From Clostridia bacterium (lineage in GTDB: Bacteria; Bacillota; Clostridia; Oscillospirales; Acutalibacteraceae): DNA of 6,242 nt. Below the pieces are notes generated by a model. It saw only the letters and a program-made list of their open reading frames with translations, did not search any database and was not told the DNA's origin. The DNA is taken from positions 1-6,242 of the forward strand of contig CAAEVU010000229.1 in NCBI GenBank assembly GCA_900759575.1. The letters are read 5' to 3'. A program made the position numbers and the translations under genes. Position 1 is the first letter of the stretch. Each line of letters starts with the position of its first letter. This document shows, piece by piece, positions 5,195 to 6,242 of this stretch.

Positions 5195-6242
5195 TTATCC
5201 TCTCATCTTTACGGTTTCCGCAAGGACAACGGGCTCTTTCTGGTCCTGGGTATAGGGCTCCCAGCGGGGAAGTCCTTCACCATTGGGATCGCCGGTTTTC
5301 GCAAAATTGGCCCAGTAACCGGACAGAATCCTGGCCAGTTCCCAGTCGCAGTCTTCCCAAGGACGCCAGCACCGGTTCATGGTCTCAAACTCGTACCACA
5401 ACTCGCTGGAATGGAACGCCCCGGCGGAGTCACCGGGCAATTTCCGGTTGAAGAAGTAGAAATAGCTGGGTTTCCGGCCCAATTTCAACTGGTTTTCACA
5501 CCAGCGGGCGCCGCTTTCTTGCAAAAGGGTCTGGCCGCCAATGTCATCCCCGGTGGAACCGATCATATAGGCGATGTCGTGAATTTCTCCCCGCTGGGCT
5601 TGGGTGTCAGTGGAAGCGGGCAGCAGCCAACCGTCCACATGGGGGCGCCAGTTCAGGTCTTCTTCTCTTACCGCGTAAGCTGCGTCACGAAGAGCCTCCG
5701 CAGAGACCTGACGGAGCTGTGCAATGGAGGAGACTCCCAAGTGGGCCATCAGCTTTTTGGAGGATTCCCAAAGCTGAGCTTTTTCGGGAGTGTCCCGCAG
5801 GGCGTGGATTCCGCCGCCGCTTTGGAGGATGGCACCCCGCATCATGCCCTTGGACAGGGGAGAGGAAATGATGGCCTGTACGCTCATGCAGCCGGCGGAT
5901 TGTCCGGCGATGGTGATTTTTTCGGGGTCGCCGCCAAATGCGCCGATATTTTTCCGCACCCACTCCAGGGCGAAGATCTGGTCAAGGATTCCGTAGTTTC
6001 CGGAAACGCCTTCTTTTGTTTCTTTTTCCAGCTCGGGATGGGCAAAGAACCCGAAAGCGCCTACGCGATAATTGATGGGGACCAGAATCACGTCTTTTTT
6101 GGCAAAACCTTCCCCGTCAAATTCCTTTTCTGTGCCGCAGCCGTGCATGAAAGCACCGCCGTGAATCCAGAAGAACACGGGCAGTTTGGCGTCCGGCTGA
6201 GCGGTGGCGGGCGTCCAGATATTCAAGTACAGGCAGTCTTCG
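5195..6242 (-). CDS. Type-B carboxylesterase, N-terminus cut by the window edge
   Basis: Serine hydrolase of the carboxylesterase/para-nitrobenzyl-esterase family (alpha/beta hydrolase fold), cleaving carboxylic esters; the natural substrate is unknown. The frame stays open to the right edge, giving 348 codons from the partial motif EDCLYLNIW, a family signature normally found about 80 residues into the protein. The start, any signal peptide and the promoter lie outside. Numbering from the first visible residue: oxyanion loop HGG at 27-29, nucleophile Ser115 in GQSAG, and probable catalytic His277 in GAFHSSELWY. The family motif YWANFAKTGDPN comes near the end. The acid residue, usually Glu in a DEG motif, falls on Asp233 in GDDIG. 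The Asp-to-His distance (44) is much shorter than I recall for the Bacillus subtilis enzyme (about 89), so this is a compact subgroup. The gene ends at TAA 5197-5195 and faces the shared terminator. No frameshift is visible. Confidence 0.93.
   Translation of the reverse strand, partial: EDCLYLNIWTPATAQPDAKLPVFFWIHGGAFMHGCGTEKEFDGEGFAKKDVILVPINYRVGAFGFFAHPELEKETKEGVSGNYGILDQIFALEWVRKNIGAFGGDPEKITIAGQSAGCMSVQAIISSPLSKGMMRGAILQSGGGIHALRDTPEKAQLWESSKKLMAHLGVSSIAQLRQVSAEALRDAAYAVREEDLNWRPHVDGWLLPASTDTQAQRGEIHDIAYMIGSTGDDIGGQTLLQESGARWCENQLKLGRKPSYFYFFNRKLPGDSAGAFHSSELWYEFETMNRCWRPWEDCDWELARILSGYWANFAKTGDPNGEGLPRWEPYTQDQKEPVVLAETVKMRG

Overview
The window looks like ordinary chromosomal DNA from a Gram-positive, Clostridia-type bacterium. 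The evidence is an RNase Y gene, a T-box-controlled threonyl-tRNA synthetase gene, strong AAGGAGG-type ribosome binding sites, sigma-A promoters of the TTGACA/TATAAT kind, and a moderately GC-rich coding composition. A gut Oscillospiraceae/Ruminococcaceae-like organism is my best guess, but this is inference; no marker in the window settles the genus.

Layout. Positions 1-1333 (minus strand) hold rny, encoding the membrane-anchored endoribonuclease RNase Y. Its C-terminal end runs off the left edge. Positions 1334-1748 are a non-coding divergent control region. A minus-strand promoter (1631-1660) feeds a leader of roughly 290 nt ahead of rny, and a plus-strand promoter (1714-1742) feeds the thrS leader. 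From about 1749 to 2058 lies a T-box riboswitch with a threonine (ACC) specifier, a T-box sequence and an intrinsic terminator. thrS follows at 2085-3989 (634 aa, complete). After a 225-base gap with a strong GC hairpin comes a DMT/EamA-family membrane transporter at 4215-5078, built from two very similar halves. A bidirectional terminator at 5127-5168 separates it from a convergent type-B carboxylesterase gene (5195-6242, minus strand), whose N-terminal end runs off the right edge.

How the parts work together. rny and thrS belong to RNA turnover and translation and are transcribed divergently from promoters about 54 bp apart. thrS is expected to be induced when uncharged tRNA-Thr accumulates. 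The transporter may be read through from thrS or use a promoter I cannot see. The esterase is a separate unit ending at the shared terminator.

I found no mobile element, CRISPR array, tRNA, rRNA, origin or defence system, and nothing that amounts to a new biological system. The points most worth a second look are the unusual geometry of the T-box expression platform, the internally duplicated transporter, and the altered acid residue and short acid-to-histidine spacing in the esterase.
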